Positions 24,511-35,385 of a DNA stretch of 64,000 nucleotides are shown here, one piece after another. The notes below the pieces were generated by a model. It did not search any database and was not told the DNA's origin. It was given only the letters and a program-made list of their open reading frames with translations. Numbering within the stretch: the first letter of the stretch is position 1; each line of letters starts with the position of its first letter. This stretch comes from Kuschelorhynchus macadamiae (Eukaryota; Arthropoda; Insecta; Coleoptera; Curculionidae): positions 558,001 to 622,000 of the forward strand of contig JAUTXW010000204.1 in assembly GCA_030620095.1 (NCBI GenBank). The letters are read 5' to 3'. A program made the position numbers and the translations under genes.

Positions 24511-25300
24511 AATTAAATTCTTTAATAAGTATTAGATTTTTTTGCGTTCTAACTAAATTCTTTAATAGGTATTTTTTAGTTACTTGGGTGAAGTTGAATC
24601 CAAAAAATAGGTTTTGTTCAATAAAACAAAAAGAATTCTACCATACACAGATAACACATTTGATGAATCCATATAGTTGTGTGGTAATAACTTAAAAAGG
24701 AAAATGCAGTTTATATAGTATATACAGTTATTATTAAATAATTATATGCACATATAATTTGTGTTATCTGTATGCTGTACGTAGTGTAATTCGGCACCAA
24801 TGAATTGCGGGTAAAGGTCAATTTACCGTTTATTTTTTAATTGAAAATGTTTAAATAATGTATATTAGCCATCCATAACACCACAAACAAAATTCTTTTT
24901 ATCTAAAAGCATAATATTTAAACTCACTGTTTTCCTAATCTATTGATCTACTTAATGATAAATTGCCTGATAATACCTTTAGCGTGTATTCATTAAATAC
25001 ATTTGTTGGTTTTGAAATGTGTAATTTATGATGACATTCTAAAAATCGGACTTTGGAGGGCACTGTTGACACATTAATATATATCGGGTACAAAACAAAT
25101 AAAAAACCTACTTGAATTTTTACCCAGTAAACTGGGATGAAATGACCATTTTAAAAAAAGAAAATGATGGAGAAGGATTGTCCATTCCAGCCATAAGCAC
25201 AGCAAAATTTTTCAAATAGAAATATTGTTTAAATTGGTGATAAGTATACGTTGCATTGTATATTCTATTTTAACATTTTGGAAGTAATTAAACAGGAAAC
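24511..25300 (+). repeat. Long inverted duplication, arm A (about 790 bp)
   Basis: Starts at the stop of copy A and matches 31341-32072 in inverted orientation over its whole length. Shared strings include AAATTCTTTAATAAGTATTAG, AGATAACACATTTGATGAAT and GATGACATTCTAAAAATCGG-like sequence. Both arms contain the same 125-bp MITE, so the duplication came after that insertion. It flanks, with arm D, about 6 kb of other elements. No coding sequence. Confidence 0.85.
24647..24771. mobile_element. 125-bp MITE with ACAGATAACACA termini
   Basis: Terminal inverted repeat ACAGATAACACA...TGTGTTATCTGT at both ends. A same-length copy lies at 31779-31903 in the opposite arm. The target-site duplication is not clear. 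Confidence 0.75.
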
Positions 25301-25422
25301 ATAATCGACTACTTAGAAATTGAAAATAAAAAATCAGTGAACTGAAATAATATAAGAAAATTAGAAATGAAGTAAAATAAAAATTAAATACATAAATACT
25401 ACTTTTCCTGGTTAAACATTGT

Positions 25423-28204
25423 CATTCCTCTGTGAGTAATGTAAACAAGTCTATGTCATCATGGGAATGTTTTTATTTTTCCACATATCCTTCCATGTAA
25501 GACATTCTGCCTCAAAATTTTCAATATTGTACTGCTCTATTATATTTTTTATGATTTCATCATTTAAATTTAAAATATTTGATGGATGCAAATTTACCAG
25601 CGAAAAAGCAGTTGTTGTATCTTCGGAAAATCTTGTGGTTAATGAGCTGATCAGGGAATCTAAATACGGATTAAAAATAGATATTCTAAAATATGCCTCA
25701 GGTGAATCCGATAAGACATTTGTTCTCATTGTTTGACGCTGTGTTATTCTGGGCATTTTAAATTCTATGTCAAATATATTTTTGAAATCATTACATTTTT
25801 TAAATATTTCTAAAAAAACTACATTTGAATTTTCCCGGTCTCTTTGAAAAATGCCTAATAAAACGTCAATATGTTTTTTTACAGAAAGAAGATTTATAGA
25901 CACTCCTTGCAAACTATTTGTAATTGGTTCCAATTGTGAAGAATATTTTGAAATTATCGTCAGGCATATCAAAAAAAACTGGTTCTGATGTAGAAATAAA
26001 TAACTGGTGGGCTTTTTGTCTAGTTTGGGTATTGAAATATAGATCCAAAGAAATATTTTCTAAAATTTCCTTTATAGTTATAAAATTTTCAGAAAATATT
26101 CTTATTGATTTATATTTGGCTGACCACCTAGTCTCTGATAGAAGAGGAATATAAGGTAACAAGTGACCTTCGCTTTGGACTTTCTCTAAAAAATTTAATT
26201 ACTTCTTAGATTACAGCTATACTGTTTTGAATTTGTGGTACTGCATTAAGGTCATTTACAACAAGATTTAGCCGATGAGATGCGCAATGAAAAAATGTTG
26301 CCTTAGGATATATATTTCTTATTAGGTTTTGAACACCATTTTCCTTCTCCGCCATAGTAGAACAACCATCAAACCCTAATCCTACTAGTTTGTCTAAATT
26401 CAGACCACATTCCCTAGCATAATTTAGTAGAGTATCCGCTATTGATTGTGCAGTCTGTGATTTTAACTCGGCAAATCCAAGAAATTCTTCTTTTACAATG
26501 TTATTTTTACCTATATATCTGACTCCAATAGATAATTGTTCAATCCCGGCAATATCTGCTGTTTCATCCGCCAATAAGGAAAACGCATTGCAGTCATTTA
26601 CTTCACTAACCATCATGTTTCTTAAAACTTCACCACATATTCCTATTATTTCGTTTTGACACATATGAGAAGTATATTTGGCATTTTTTTTGCAGGTGTT
26701 CAGATGTTGTTCTAATACTTCGTTTCCGCTTTCTACTCTAAACTTAAGAAGATCTTCGAAATTTCCATCATGTGATTCTTTTCCTCTAAGAGCTATATCG
26801 TGCATTCCACAAAATAATATGGATGAAATAATAGGCACCAGTTTTTTTCTATTATTTTCAACTAATAATTGTTCTTGCGTATTTATTTGTTCTACTACGG
26901 CACTGGCTTTTCCAGTTACAATTTTAATGAAATTTGTTGCTTGAACTACAGATTTCTTATGCCACTCGCTTTTTTCGTGTAATTTTGCACATTCATGTAA
27001 ATCTTTGTATTTATTAAACTCTTTTTTTATAAAAGCCCCCTGAAAACCTCTATGGATGGCTGGTTTATAAACTACGCAATATTTACAGAGAGCACCTTTT
27101 AAGGCTTTTGAATAAACCATCCAGGTATATTTTTGCATCCATTCTATCCTAAATGCTCTTTTTCTTTCGCCAAAACCAACATCATCCTTGAAGTTATAAT
27201 TAGAAAACGGTGTAAAAGGATTCACTAAAAGATTGTATTTAGTCATATGGCTTATGTTGACAGCCGAAATAAAAAGTCCTAAATCATATTTTTCAGGTTC
27301 ACCAATACCTGATTCCGGTGATTTGTTGATTTGTGTACTACACGAAGACCTAGTGCTGGAGCTGGCTATCGAATTTGGGTGTTGATCTGGTTCTGGTACT
27401 GGCAATGTGTCATTATTTTTTTTGTTTGTTAATTTTATTTTTTTTTCACACAATTATCACTAGAGCTTTCAGAACCAGAAACAGGTATTTTTGTTTTAGT
27501 TAAAAACTTTCTAATATCCATTTTAAAATTATATTCTATTGATTCTATTGGTAATAATAACCACCACCTTCCACCTAATGACAAAATACATACAAATGAA
27601 AAACAATACTAATAATAATCAAAATAGGCTTACCAAAAAAATGTAGGTACACCTCACTTCTTTAAATCAAATCAATAAATAAGATCGAATAGGAGGTCTT
27701 CGAGGTCGAATATCCTATTGTCAATATATTTATGTATATATAGTAACCACCACCTAACGATAAAATTCCAATCAAAAAAACAAATACTAATAATTAAAAT
27801 AAACTTACCAACAAAAAAAAAATCGTATTCTCAAACTAAATTGTATTGGAAATACACTGAAAGTCAAGCTAGGTATATCTAAATAAAATCTTACTTCCAG
27901 AAGAACTAAAACAATGCCGAATTGAACGATGCAATTTCTATTAGACTATTAGGCTGTTAAAAATCACATCTACAAGTCGTGGTAATCTCCGGCGTGTCGT
28001 GGGATTCCCCGGCCCCGGCGCGGCGCGCGGCGTTTCAAGTTTAGACGGTAACTAGTGATGTCGCGCTTAATTAGGGAGTTCCTATACCGCGTGTTGTGTC
28101 GAACACAAAACGGTATTATGCAATTTTGCTCATTGTCTTTTAACTGTATGATTTTCCAGGGGGGGGCAACTGCCCCCTCTTGCCCCCCTCTGCCGGCGCC
28201 CATG
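25423..28204 (-). mobile_element. hAT element (P52rIPK-like type), 2.8 kb, flanked by AACATTGT
   Basis: Flanked by the 8-mer AACATTGT at 25415-25422 and 28205-28212. The right end reads, inward, CATGGGCGCCGGCAGAGG and continues as a G-rich subterminal, typical of hAT termini. The left end keeps only CAT in common with the right end. A diverged paralogue of both flanks, without the element, lies at about 32862-33358 and shows the site once as AACACTGT. The 3' third of the transposase is missing at the left end, so an internal deletion near that end is likely. Confidence 0.78.
25448..27521 (-). pseudogene. hAT transposase, P52rIPK/ZMYM1-like, C-terminus lost
   Basis: True start is ATG 27519-27521 (MDIRKFLTKTKIPVSGSESS). 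An A9 run near 27440 is one base short and puts the ATG frame into a stop. The next frame carries a TTF-type zinc finger (GALCKYCVVYKP ... SEWHKKSV), then the DUF4371/RNase H-like core: FSLLADETADIAGIEQLSIG, LVGLGFDGCSTMAEKENGVQ and FFHCASHRLNLVVNDL. Stops and shifts follow at 26162-26206, then LLSETRWSAKYKSIRIF. Another frame change near 25940 leads to IEFKMPRITQRQTMRTNVL and EAYFRISIFNPYLDSL. It stops at 25450 before the hATC dimerisation domain. The product would be a cut-and-paste transposase; this copy is inactive. Confidence 0.9.
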
Positions 28205-28212
28205 AACATTGT

Positions 28213-28677
28213 GGGTACTAAATTCTATTAGACAAACTAATGAATTTCTTTTACTTAGGTTTTTTAGATGTATTACAAATAAATTAAAAAACATCACAGG
28301 CTAAGGCATAGACTGTTTAATGAAAAGTAGTATTAAATAAGGGTCTTTGCCAGAAATAGCAACTTTATGTCTAACTAATTAAATATTTTGACGCCACAAT
28401 TTCTGATTTCAATATTTATGGGTTTTTTTACTTTCCACATGTTTAAATTCTGACACATCCAGAAGCAGTCAATTTTATTGACCTCAAATTTTATGAAGCA
28501 ACTTTTGCTACTCGACCTATCCATTTAATTTTTCTAATGGCTCCCAAACGCCATTATGAACATTTTAAATATAAAAAAAAATAAATTTTAAATGACACTG
28601 TTTGCTTATATTCATCTTAATTTCGGGATTAAATTTCTCTTGGTAATTTTTTTAAGGGTTACATTCTATTTGAAATG
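28213..28677. repeat. Diverged duplicate of 32930-33358
   Basis: Together with 25360-25422 it is a direct-orientation paralogue of 32862-33358. Shared strings include CACAATTTCTGATTTCAATA, CTGTTTG and ACATTCTATTTGAAAT/AAATTCTATTCCAAAT. The left copy received the hAT at 25423, the right copy a CAGTGGCGG-type end at 33359. No coding sequence. 28678-28887 includes TTGTTCAAAAGAAACGCACA, the terminal motif also seen at 34042. Confidence 0.75.
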
Positions 28678-28887
28678 CTGTAACAACCTTAAGGGTATAC
28701 ACCTTTTAGGATATTGAAAAAGAGTTCATTCCATACATTTATTTCCACGAGTTGCATCTGTTAAAGTATGCCCGTTTAAAACATGATTCTGACTTTATTT
28801 TTAAAACGTATGTCGTGTGTGCAAAATATACTTATTATATATCTTGTTCAAAAGAAACGCACAAAATTCAAATGTGGCAGCCTGTAG

Positions 28888-29810
28888 GGACATTGAGGGA
28901 TTAATCCAAAAGACTGGAGACTTCATTGATTCCTCAAAAGTAAGTGTTAAAGCTGTGGTACTCCATAATAGAATCAAGTTGCTTTCAGTCCCAATTGGTC
29001 ATGCAGTTGAAATGAAAGAAACGTTTAGCAATTTGAAATTATTACTAGAGCTCATAGAATATGAAAGATTTATATGATAAATTTGTGGGGATTTAAAAGT
29101 TGTTGCGATGTTGATTGGAATGCAGCTAGGTTATACCAACTACTGCTGCTTCCTCTGCGAATGGGATAGTCGAGCACCACCGGATCACTACTGTATAACG
29201 AAATTTGGCCACCGTGAGAGTCTTTTGAGTCAGGAACGAAAAATGTAACCAGCGTGCCATTAGTTCCCTCTGAAAAGATTTTACTACCGCCACTTCATAT
29301 AAAATTGGGACATGAAAAACTTTGTGAAGGCCATAAACAAAGAGGGCCGTGCTTTCAGTTATTTAAAAGAAAAGTTCCCTAGAAGCAGTGACGGTAAAAT
29401 TAATTGGAGAATATTTGTGGGTCCCCAGATTTGGAAACGAGCGCAATTCGATTCCATACTTGAAGGCATGGAAAAAGACGCTTGAAATGCCTTTAAAATG
29501 GTTGCAATAAATTTTTTGGGAAACATTAAAGCAGAAAATTATAAAGACCTGATTGTCCAACTTCTTTTGTATTACTAAAATCTAGGATGTAATATGTCTT
29601 TGAAAATTCATTTCCGAAAAATGTGGTGCTGTAAGTGACGAGCACGGTGAGAGGTTTCACCAGGATATTTGAAACATGGAAAGAAGGTATTAGGGAAAAT
29701 GGAACTGTGATATGTTAGTTGTTTATTGCTAGACTATTAAGATAGACTCACTAGAGGCTGCTTTCAAAAGGCAGGCTAAGAAGCGCAAAATAAGTATCTA
29801 AGCTTTAGAT
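28888..29810 (+). pseudogene. Unclassified Cys-rich mobile-like protein family, copy B (5'-truncated)
   Basis: Begins inside the family at DIEGLIQKTGDF, with no N-terminal Cys cluster. It continues VKAVVLHNRIKLLSVPIGHA, then after a stop ICGDLKVVAMLIGMQLGYTN, YCCFLCEWDSRAPPDHY and PPLHIKLG. The final part carries NCDMLVVYC-like remains of the MLADYCWT region, all in several frames. DNA identity to copy A is high (about 85-90% by eye). Truncation on the left joins it to TTGTTCAAAAGAAACGCACA. Its right side runs into the 52-bp segment that also forms the centre of the palindrome at 32025-32381. Confidence 0.8.
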
Positions 29811-29839
29811 GCAATGATAAAAATGTGCTATTTAATTGC

Positions 29840-29892
29840 TTCGAGCCGGTGCATAATCGCCTGTTGGATATCTGTAATTGGCACTAAATGAA
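29840..29892 (+). repeat. 3' segment of copy B shared with the 32-kb palindrome
   Basis: CTTCGAGCCGGTGCATAATC followed by GCCTGTTGGATATCTGTAAT and TGGCACTAAATGAA. It is the reverse complement of 32163-32214, meaning the palindrome spacer plus the start of its left arm. A weaker version, GTAATTCGGCACCAATGAATT, follows copy A at about 24786. This suggests a family terminus. Confidence 0.8.
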
Positions 29893-29894
29893 TT

Positions 29895-30320
29895 AAACTT
29901 AGGAAATCTAAACGTAAACGGCGTATTTTCGGTTCCATATCACACTACCAAAATTCAATTTATTGATTACAAAAGAATTATATATACAAATAATTGACTT
30001 GCTGTTCGTAAACCTGGAGTTTCTCCGCATGACGTATCCCAATATCCTAGAGGCTTGATTTACGACTACTGAATCAATGTTTATCAAAAATAAGTCTCGA
30101 GTCAATAATTATTCCCAGGTCTCGCACCTGGGTAACCTCTGGAAGCGTAGAAGTGCCTATTTTGTATTCAAAGATATATTCGCGTTTATTACGAGAGAAA
30201 GTGATTGTGGAACATTTGCTTAAGATAGGATATTTTCGTTGCAAAATACAACTACTCTATTTAAATCACTTTGAATTCTCTCGCAATCTAAAATATTTAG
30301 AAGTTTTCTGAAAATTTCCC
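29895..30320 (-). pseudogene. Non-LTR retrotransposon fragment, RT thumb region
   Basis: On the minus strand, in two frames: NKREYIFEYKIGTSTLPEVT followed by QVRDLGIIIDSRLIFDKH, then after a shift SVVVNQASRILGYVMRRNSR and IICIYNSFVINKLNFGSVIW. This is the conserved region just C-terminal to the reverse transcriptase palm in CR1/Jockey-like elements. It is truncated at both ends. Function would have been target-primed reverse transcription. Confidence 0.85.
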
Positions 30321-30324
30321 TCGA

Positions 30325-30735
30325 TGACGGAAACATGTTTTCTCAATTCCGTCGATCTGTCTGTCAGCCTGTCTGTTAGCGACGTAGCTAAAAAACTATT
30401 TACCCGATTCACTTCAAGTTTTGATCAAAAATTAAGAGTCATATAGGGTTGACCAGGTAACATTTTAGTAAAAATTCCATATGGCGACACAAAATGGCGG
30501 CCTAGTCAAATGTTAAAACAAATATTAATAAAGAACTCCTTATCTAATTTGTCTCAAATTTTGCAAAACCATCAAGTATTATGTTGGAATTAACTGGTAA
30601 CATTTTGGTACGAATCTAAGACGGCTCAATCATCAATCATCACTAGCAAAAATCAACTAGCAAAAATTAAGGGTCATATGGGCATGACCTTTTAATATTT
30701 TGGTAAATATTCAACATGGAGGAATAATATTAAAA
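30325..30735. repeat. Compound ATGGCGG repeat, array 4 (short)
   Basis: Contains ACATGTTTTCTCAATTCCGT, TCTGTCTGTCAGCC, GACGTAGCTAAAAAACTATT, CCATATGGCGACACAAAATG and the sub-unit CAAGTATTATGTTGGAATTAACT. It abuts the LINE fragment on its left. Confidence 0.82.
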
Positions 30736-30744
30736 TAATTTGTT

Positions 30745-31030
30745 AGAGTGGTGTATTATTTAGGGTTAAGGTCCAGTAAAAAGTCTTTTTAAATTGTCGA
30801 CGTTTTGTAACTTTATTGTTACATCAGGACACATATATAGATCCTATATCGTGCATGAAACCCATATTATCAGTCTTTACCTACTCCGTTGGTCCGCATA
30901 TATTTTCCAGATATCAAGTTTCTAAATGGTTTTCGCTAACAATCCTCTTGTTGTTATGTTAGAGTGGTTTATTAATTGGGGTTAGGATCCACTAAAAAAA
31001 CAAAAGACTTTTTATAAATTGTCGATGTTT
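30745..31030 (-). repeat. Paired direct repeats resembling Penelope pLTRs, with a hammerhead-like motif
   Basis: Two direct copies about 205 bp apart share GTTAGAGTGG, GGGTTA-GG-CC and AAATTGTCGA-GTTT. On the minus strand the lower copy reads CCTGATG TAAC AATAAA GTTA CAAAACGTCGAC, a decayed version of the CUGAUGA / stem II / GAAAC / GUC layout of hammerhead ribozymes. Penelope-like elements are known to carry minimal hammerheads in their terminal repeats. Two core positions differ from consensus, so activity is doubtful. No coding sequence is attached here. 31031-31340 is unrecognised. Confidence 0.4.
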
Positions 31031-31340
31031 CTTTAAGCTGCATGAAACTTGCTTGAATATTAAATTTAAGAAAGTCGCCGATCTCACTGTCAACCGAAAT
31101 AAGGTTTTAGTTCGGCTTTTCCTCAACGACCTGGATCTATGTTACAAGATCTCAAAGAATATACAATATTAGTAACTTTCTTACCTATATCAGTTATTTG
31201 AATTTTCTCAGTTCAGCATGTCGGTTATTTAAAGTAATCATTAAGTCTAGATAGTTTTCCTTTAAAGTCTGAAACTTTGTCGGAGCAGAACTCCACTGTT
31301 ATATTTTTTTTAGTTTACCCACACATTTAAGTTCTAAGCA

Positions 31341-32072
31341 GTCTCCGGTTTAATTACTTCCAAAATGATAAAAAATATACAATGCGATGTATACCTATCA
31401 CCAATTTAAACAATAGAAAAGCGGTCTTTCATCTGGGGTAAAAATTCAAGTAGGTTCTTTATTTGCTTTGATATATGTTAGTATGTCAAGAGTGCCCTCC
31501 AAAGTCCGATATTTAGAATGTCATCATAAATTACAGATTTCAAAACCAACAAATGTATTTAATGAATTATACGCTAACGGTATTATCAGACAATTTATAG
31601 TAGATAAATAGATTAGGAAAACAGTAAGTTTAAATATTGTGCTTTCAGATAATAAGAATTTTGTTTGTGGAGTTATGGTTGGTTAACGTACATTACTTAA
31701 TCATTTTCAATTAAAAAAAACGGTTAATTCACCTTTACCTAGAATTTCCTTGCTGCCAAATTACTCTAGGTACAGCGTACAGATAACACAAATTATATGT
31801 GCATAAAATTATTTAAAAATAACTGTATATACTATATAAACTGCATTTTCCTTTTTAATGTATTACCAAAAAACTATATGGATTCATCAAATGTGTTATC
31901 TGTGTGTAGTAGAATTCTCTACCGGAAAGTTGTGGATAAAGACGAATTAAGATTTTATTGGGGAACAAATTTCAACTTTTTTTTTGTTTCTTTCAAGTAA
32001 CTAAAAAATGCCTATTTAAGAATTTAGTTGGCTCGCGAAAAAAGTCTAATACTTATTAAAGAATTTAGTTGA
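31341..32072 (-). repeat. Long inverted duplication, arm D (about 730 bp)
   Basis: Inverted partner of 24511-25300. It joins, at its right end, the near-perfect palindrome at 32025-32381, and the AAATTCTTTAATAAGTATTAG motif of arm A forms the palindrome's outer part. Unlike arm A it is not next to coding remains of the Cys-rich family. Confidence 0.85.
31779..31903. mobile_element. 125-bp MITE with ACAGATAACACA termini, second copy
   Basis: Inverted counterpart of 24647-24771, same length and termini, at the equivalent position within arm D. Confidence 0.75.
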
Positions 32073-32381
32073 CTCGCAAAAAAAATCTGAATTGTTACAA
32101 AATTTTAACACAACATACAAAATACAAATAACAATATATTGTTGGTTCATTTAGTTTATGGTTCATTTAGTGCCAATTACAGATATCCAACAGGCGATTA
32201 TGCACCGGCTCGAAGCCTGTTGGATATCTGTAATTGGCACTAAATGAACCATAAACTAAATGAACCAACAATATATTGTTATTTGTATTTTGTTGTGTTA
32301 AAATTTTGTAACAATTCAGATTTTTTTTGCGAGTCAACTAAATTCTTTAATAAGTATTAGACTTTTTTCGCGAGCCAACTA
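32025..32381. repeat. Near-perfect palindrome, arms about 170 bp
   Basis: Left arm 32025-32195 and right arm 32215-32381 are almost exact inverted copies; the main difference is four extra bases in the left arm within TAACACAACATACAAAATAC. The 19-bp spacer is GATTATGCACCGGCTCGAA. Outer parts match arms A and D; the inner part plus spacer match the sequence that follows copy B (29840-29892). The very low divergence marks it as young compared with everything around it. Confidence 0.95.
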
Positions 32382-32619
32382 CATTTCCTTATACCATCCT
32401 TATTTGTTAGAAGAGCTATCTCGGATATTTTTGTATAAAATAATCAATAATCTCATAAGTAACCCGCACCTTTTGTTAATAAGGTATAAATATTCTAGAA
32501 GCAGACCTTCGAGAACTGCAATTATTTCAGGTTCCTTTTAGAAGGACAAATTGTTTACAGAACTCTCCATTGTGTAGAATAGGCAGAAGTTGCAGTATTG
32601 CCATAACATAGTAGACTTT

Positions 32620-32860
32620 TTCTCCTCCTTGTAACCAATGACTGTGAAAAGAGTCTTGCGGCAAAATATTCAGTGATTTGGTTTTGTTCGGGTTTAAATT
32701 TTTTGTTATAAATTATTTTACTAGTTTTTAATTATATTAATTTCTTCTTTTTAATTATAGCTAAGGTATTCAATTATATAAATTTGTAGGTCCTTCTTTG
32801 GGTTCACACCCATCTGTAACCCTGTTGTACACAAATAAATAAATAAACCAAATTAAAAAT
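32620..32860 (+). repeat. Probable non-LTR 3' UTR tail
   Basis: GGGTTCACACCCATCTGTAA followed by CCCTGTTGTACACAAATAAATAAATAAAC has the look of a LINE 3' UTR ending in a short AAAT repeat. No coding part is attached, so the call is tentative. 32382-32619 holds nothing recognised. Confidence 0.35.
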
Positions 32861-32861
32861 T

Positions 32862-33358
32862 AAGTAAAATCAAAAATAAAAATCAAATAAATAAATAAGT
32901 ACTATTTTTACCGGGAAACACTGTCGGCAGTAAATATATTAGATAAAATATGGTATTATTTTCTTTAGGCCTTTTTAGATAAATTTAAAAAACATGCTTT
33001 CTGCTATATCAAACACATTGGCATGAACCCGTCCTAGCAATGGCATTTCTAGAAAAAAAAGGCACTCTGCCTAGTGAAAAACAGCATTAAATAAGGGGCT
33101 ATGCCAAAAATAGCAATTTTATGTCTCCAATAAAAAGCTGTAGAATTTAACAGAATATATAACTAATTAAGTATTTTTATCCCACAATTTCTGATTTCAA
33201 TATTTGTGAGTATAAGAGGTTTTACCTTCCACGTGTTTAGATTCTGCCACATCCATGAATAGTCACCAAAACCAAACAGAACTGTTTGTTTATATTTATC
33301 TTAATAAAAGTAAAATTCCTGTTGGTTGTTTTTTTAACAGTTAAATTCTATTCCAAAT
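32862..33358. repeat. Paralogue of 25360-25422 plus 28213-28677, lacking the hAT
   Basis: Aligns to both flanks of the hAT at 25423-28204 and crosses the insertion point as GGGAAACACTGTCGGCAG. It therefore represents the pre-insertion state. It ends at the CAGTGGCGG terminus. Confidence 0.75.
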
Positions 33359-34035
33359 CAGTGGCGGCTCGTGGATTTAAGAATGGGTGAAGCGCAGCGT
33401 AGGTAGATGCATAGCGCCGCAGGCGAAAATGTTTCGGGGTGCCACGCCCAAAATGGTTATTATTTTAACCTTTTTATGATGTTAATTATCCATAGCTTTG
33501 GAGCGTTTTTGAATACTTAGGGGAAATAATATGAATTTATTAGATTTTGAATATGTTCTTAAAAAACAGTTATGTACCTATATCTTAAAGCTAATTTCGA
33601 ATCGATTCGATCGATGCAAAACTGCTTCCGCCTCAGATGATCCGAACGCACTAATTTACATTAATTCTATAGCAAGCGAACAAGCGCCTGCAGCAGAAGT
33701 TTTATGCCGCTCCCATCTCTATTTCCCTTGCGGATATTCACCATTGCGTTGCCATAGCAACAACCGTAAACAAAGCTGGCATGCGGGCGGAGTCTGATGC
33801 GGAATTGTGATTCCTCAACGGGTCGCTCTTATAAAAAGGTGTTCAGCGCACTGTGTTTTTAAGTCCTTATTATTTTTTGGTATATAACGCACTAGTTTTG
33901 ATAGAAAATAATGGTATAATTAAGTAAATAATGTGAACTTATATAAAACATACTACATTTTTATAATACAAATGTAGCTTATAAAATGCTTAATATTTTC
34001 AAAATATTTTTATTTTTAAGTAAATCGAGGGAAAA
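33359..34035. other. hAT-type left terminus followed by a GC-richer stretch
   Basis: CAGTGGCGGCTCGTGG at 33359 is a typical hAT terminus and resembles the MITE at 6269. The following 450 bp are unusually GC-rich for this window (for example GGCATGCGGGCGGAGTCTGA near 33778). No matching right end with a TTCCAAAT duplication was found nearby, so extent is unknown. An 88-codon open frame at 33531-33797 has no recognisable motif. Confidence 0.45.
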
Positions 34036-34037
34036 TA

Positions 34038-35352
34038 CAGGGTTGTTCAAAGGAAACGCACAAAATTCATTTTCTGTACGAGTCATTTTTCACAAAAATA
34101 CACAACCCAACTTTTTTTTCCATGGCAAACTAGGTTTTGTAAGGGATCTTTGAGGTCTTCTAAAACTAAATCTCCGGTACTAGCAACAAACTAGGGATCT
34201 GCTTATTTCGTTACAGTAAAAAGTCAACATAAGTTTTTTAATTAAAATTAATATTCGAGGGTGATCCTTAGCACTCACCTGATTTGATTAATGTAACAAA
34301 TACTAATAGTGATCTCTACCTTCGACTTGACATGTACCGAGGCTGTGCTAAATACTATCCTCCGCACTTCGAATATTTCCGGCTGGTAAATTAGTAACCT
34401 CCATCCTTATTCTACCTTGTAGGTACTCAACGATGTTTGTTCTATTTTTAAACATTCTCTCCTTCAAATACCCCCATACAGAGAAATCCAATGGTGTAAG
34501 GTCCGGAGACTTTGGTGGTCAATAAATGGGAGCCCGTCGACCTATCCATTAATTTGCGGTGGTGGGCCATTTTGTTAAAACCATATTCTTTCATGGGGAA
34601 TATCGGGATCACCCTCGTTAGGAAACATTACTGCTAATGCAGGTATTAAATCAAATGTGACGAAATCTAAGTAACGTTCTGCAGTAAGATTTTCTTCAAA
34701 GAAATATGGTTCTAAAATTCGTTTATTTATTATGCCAACCAACACATTGACTTCTTGGGGATATTGTGTATGTTCTTCACGTATCCACTGTGGCTTTTGA
34801 TCAGACCAGAATCGATAATTATGTCTATTGATCATTCCATTTAAATAAAATGTAGCTTCAACGGAGAAGATAATATTTTGTAAAAATGGTATTTACTTCC
34901 CATCATTAATTTCTTCACAGAATTGTAATCTCATATCTTAGTCATCTTCAAGAAGTTCCAGTACAACACGTACTTTATACGGGTGACACTTCTGGCTTTT
35001 TAATAACATAACAGCTGTACCAAGCTCTACTGACATCGTTATTGAGCGCTTTGGTATTAGTTCAAGAATGTGGTCTTTCTTGTACTGATAGGAGTATATT
35101 AAGGTTTTTGTCTTCAGTTAAAGCGGGTAGTCGGCCCGTTTTAGGTAAATCCCTAACTGTCCCAGGCTCTTCAAATTTGTGAAATTTTCTACTCACACGT
35201 GACCGCGTAATTGTATTCTCGGGATTCTTTTCATTGAACAACACACAAACCTCATCCTGGCTTCGTAGTATATAGACAACCAAATGTGTGAAAAATTCGT
35301 TCAAATTGGTCAAACCATCCCGAAGTAATCTGTGTACATACAAAAAATACAT
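34038..35352 (-). mobile_element. Mariner-like element, one terminus visible
   Basis: The terminus CAGGGTTGTTCAAAGGAAAC at 34038 follows TA. The transposase remnant lies on the minus strand with its 3' end toward this terminus. The other end is not seen: the 5' part of the gene is fused at about 35275 to a copy of the CCGACTT...TTCGACCC repeat. A related terminal motif lies at 28842, next to copy B. Confidence 0.65.
34330..35352 (-). pseudogene. Mariner-like transposase, heavily decayed
   Basis: From the 5' side: DEVCVLFNEKNPENTITRSR and a helix-turn-helix region VSRKFHKFEEPGTVRDLPKT, then a stop near 35065. About 200 bp of shifted sequence follows, then NRHNYRFWSDQKPQWIREEH, TQYPQEVNVLVGIINKRIL and LIPALAVMFPNEGDPDIPHE. 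After the TAG at 34575-34577 the line continues, shifted, with remnants of the PPH and SPDLTPLDF-type region. Catalytic acids are mostly lost. Same broad mariner group as the copies near 39, 48 and 55 kb but a separate subfamily. Confidence 0.8.
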
Positions 35353-35385
35353 AGGGTCGAATTGGTAAGATTTTGAAGGGCAAAA
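35275..35385 (-). repeat. Interspersed TTCGACCCTATGTAT repeat, copy 2
   Basis: Minus strand: AATTCGACCCTATGTATTTT, TTGTATGTACACAGATTACT, CGGGATGGTTTGACCAATTT. It is fused in frame to the mariner transposase remnant. 35386-35809 shows nothing recognised. Confidence 0.7.

Noticed and set aside
33531..33797. 88-codon frame in a GC-richer stretch
   Set aside because: Lies inside a probable hAT-type terminal region; no motif or initiation evidence.
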